This document shows positions 20,203-21,534 of a DNA stretch of 21,534 nt, one piece after another; the first letter of the stretch is position 1, and each line of letters opens with the position of its first letter. Below the pieces are notes generated by a model. The model was not told where the DNA came from. It worked only from the letters and a program-made list of their open reading frames with translations, and made no database searches. The stretch comes from Polymyxa betae (lineage: Eukaryota > Endomyxa > Phytomyxea > Plasmodiophorida > Plasmodiophoridae), in the NCBI GenBank assembly GCA_003693705.1, contig RBZT01000377.1, positions 1 through 21,534 on the forward strand, given 5' to 3'. Position numbers and translations under genes: made by a program.

Positions 20203-20605
20203 TTATGAGGAGAGAGACATTTCATCACTTTCGTCTTCAGAATCGTCCAACCAATAATCTCCGACTTGATGACTTTCGTCTTCAAGATCGTCAACCCAAT
20301 AATCTCGGACCCAATTTTCCGAGTCTGGAACGCGGATTTCTTCCAACCGCTTTAGTAGTTCGGCCAATTCTGCATCAAACTGTTGTCCAGATTGCAATTT
20401 ACCAGTTTCATCAAAGTCATTGTTAGAAGTGAGAGAATGGAGCGTAGTGTCTTGAGTAGAGGTAGGTTCAGAGACAGGACTGGAATCTGTAACAATACAG
20501 CAGATTAGAGGTTGTGATGTAACAAATCATGAATGGAATACCACGTTCAACAGCCTGGGAGAAGGCAACATTCACGCCAAAGAGAAGAGCAAAGACGAGC
20601 TTCAT
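20203..20605 (-). CDS. Small secreted acidic protein with internal 15-residue repeat
   Basis: Exon 1 is 20605-20542 and exon 2 is 20486-20203, with a 55-nt intron (GTATTC..TTACAG, phase 1), giving 115 residues. The N-terminus is a clear signal peptide (MKLVFALLFGVNVAFSQA), so the product should enter the secretory pathway. The mature part is Ser/Thr/Asp/Glu-rich, with one helix-like segment (FDAELAELLKRLEEI). Two tandem copies of a tryptophan-containing acidic unit follow (VRDYWVDDLEDESHQ and VGDYWLDDSEDESDE). The protein ends MSLSS. No family is recognised; the strong negative charge suggests binding of cations or a basic partner, but that is inference. An open frame continues beyond the stop. 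Confidence 0.7.
20227..20316 (-). repeat. 45-bp tandem repeat inside the acidic protein gene
   Basis: Units 20227-20271 and 20272-20316 both begin ACTTTCGTCTTCA on the plus strand and are highly similar. They encode the two 15-residue acidic units, so the protein repeat arose by an in-frame 45-bp duplication. Confidence 0.85.
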
Positions 20606-21514
20606 GGTTGTAGGGAGAGAGAGGCGAGAAATTCGATTTCAATAAATATGAATAGAATTAGGAATGAGACGAGAGTGGGGACGCCAAAGGACTAGGGCCG
20701 GTTTCGATCTTCCGATTGAAAGTTTCCAATCTGAGAGATTAATCGTAATAATCGGCACCAGTGGCAAATTGACGTCAGCAACATTAATATCCTGAGAATG
20801 ATCATTAGAGAGCATCAATCTGTATCGATAATATCGGAAGTAATCGATTGTTGACCTGACAAAGCGAGCTTTTTAGCATTGTCGTTCTCGTTCTGCAAAG
20901 TTGTCGATCTTAACAGCAATCTTAAAACTCCTATGAGAACTGGTTGGTCGCAGCTTACAGAATATGACGAACCAATCTCTTGAACAGCACATATCATTCG
21001 GTATATGCTGGAGAAACCTACGAAAGGTGATGATGCCTATCTCAAATAATAACTTTAACTCCCTTCCGAATGGCGATTAACCAAATGTCACAATCGAACG
21101 ATATTGCTGGCAGAATCATCACTCGAAGATAGTTGAGATTTCAGCAAAATCGGGAACATTGAATCCTTTGTCTTTTATGATCTCGAATATCGGCTTCCTT
21201 AGCGTAAACATACTGGATGCACCAGAAATCTCGTGGAAGAAATGATCACAAATTCGAAAAAAGTCATCTGAGGAAACATAGACATTATTCAAAGCAAGGG
21301 GGTAGGGTTTAAAAATAATAAAGAGGTGATTCTCGATGGACCTGTTGACGGAATTTCCTGCGGTCAGCGCAAGTTATCCGAGCCTGTGACGCGAACTCCG
21401 TGTCCGTTTCTGGCCGTTAATACAAAGCGTATACGGCGCTTCTTCAAGCGCAGGACTACGTGTTCTACGGCTCTGTAGGTGACACGATGTTTGCGGACGG
21501 AATAAGGTCTGGGG
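20606..21514. other. Right-hand flank, no gene seen
   Basis: The region upstream of the acidic protein gene is AT-rich up to about 21330, becoming more GC-rich toward the edge. A minus-strand frame (20997-20815) is open for about 60 codons but has no supporting context. Confidence 0.5.
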
Positions 21515-21534
21515 TTTAGGGTTTTAGGGTTAGG
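21515..21534 (+). repeat. Telomere-like repeats at the right edge
   Basis: Three successive T-AGGG units with variable T number (TTTAGGG, TTTTAGGG, TTAGG) run to the last base, G-rich strand 3'-outward, the orientation of a right chromosome end. They could be the beginning of a telomere or another interstitial stretch. Confidence 0.6.

Noticed and set aside
937-20605. Idea that TAA or TAG is reassigned to an amino acid, prompted by same-frame coding signal after several stops
   Set aside because: About 2000 codons of the confident genes contain no internal TAA or TAG, and glutamine is encoded by CAA/CAG, so the standard code fits.
1-21534. CRISPR arrays, bacterial operons, insertion sequences with terminal repeats
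   Set aside because: None seen; the spliceosomal introns show this is eukaryotic DNA, and no regularly spaced repeat array or transposase was found.
191-21534. Window as a complete tiny chromosome with telomeres at both ends
   Set aside because: The left CCCTAA stretch is only about 18 bp and is preceded by 190 bp of GC-rich, coding-like DNA, so it is not a chromosome end.

Overview
This is eukaryotic nuclear DNA. Genes are built from short, fairly GC-rich exons separated by introns that are strikingly T-rich on the sense strand, with GT..AG ends. In the largest gene the intron lengths fall into two groups, 46-53 nt and 123-344 nt. The best landmark is a complete gene for the B subunit of DNA polymerase epsilon (POLE2) on the minus strand. 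Spacing, spliceosomal introns, signal peptides and an animal/fungal-type POLE2 suggest a small-genome eukaryote, perhaps an invertebrate animal, but I cannot name the organism. Telomere-like TTAGGG/TTTAGGG motifs at both ends and scattered inside suggest a subtelomeric location.

Layout. 1-125: GC-rich C-terminal fragment of an unknown gene entering from the left, then a short CCCTAA stretch (191-208). 937-1375 (minus): a broken or mis-modelled small gene, divergent from the next one. 1538-7356 (plus): a 17-exon gene for a 1088-residue helical-repeat protein of unknown family; all 16 introns keep frame and twelve in a row are phase 2. 8160-9075 (minus): a five-exon, cysteine-rich 189-residue orphan. 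8978-9886 (minus): two further exons that may be the 3' part of the next gene. 9951-11775 (minus): a C2H2 zinc-finger protein with an OrsD/DUF3505-like region; its intron carries a tandem copy of its own exon-intron junction. 11776-14650: mostly AT-rich and gene-poor, with two tRNA-like pieces. 14651-17228 (minus): POLE2, six exons, 490 residues. 17301-17480: old tandem repeat. 18096-18904 (plus): an AT-rich decayed coding region. 19089-19768 (minus): a small Gln-rich gene with a possible retained-intron, tail-anchored isoform. 20203-20605 (minus): a small secreted acidic protein with an internal 15-residue repeat. 21515-21534: telomere-like repeats at the right edge.

The genes do not form an obvious pathway. 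POLE2 is a replication housekeeping gene; the zinc-finger protein is probably nuclear; the 1088-residue, acidic and cysteine-rich proteins look like lineage-specific or fast-evolving genes. All gene models were spliced by eye from reading frame and GT/AG signals, so long multi-exon models whose frames all agree (the 1088-residue protein, POLE2) deserve most trust, and short ones less.
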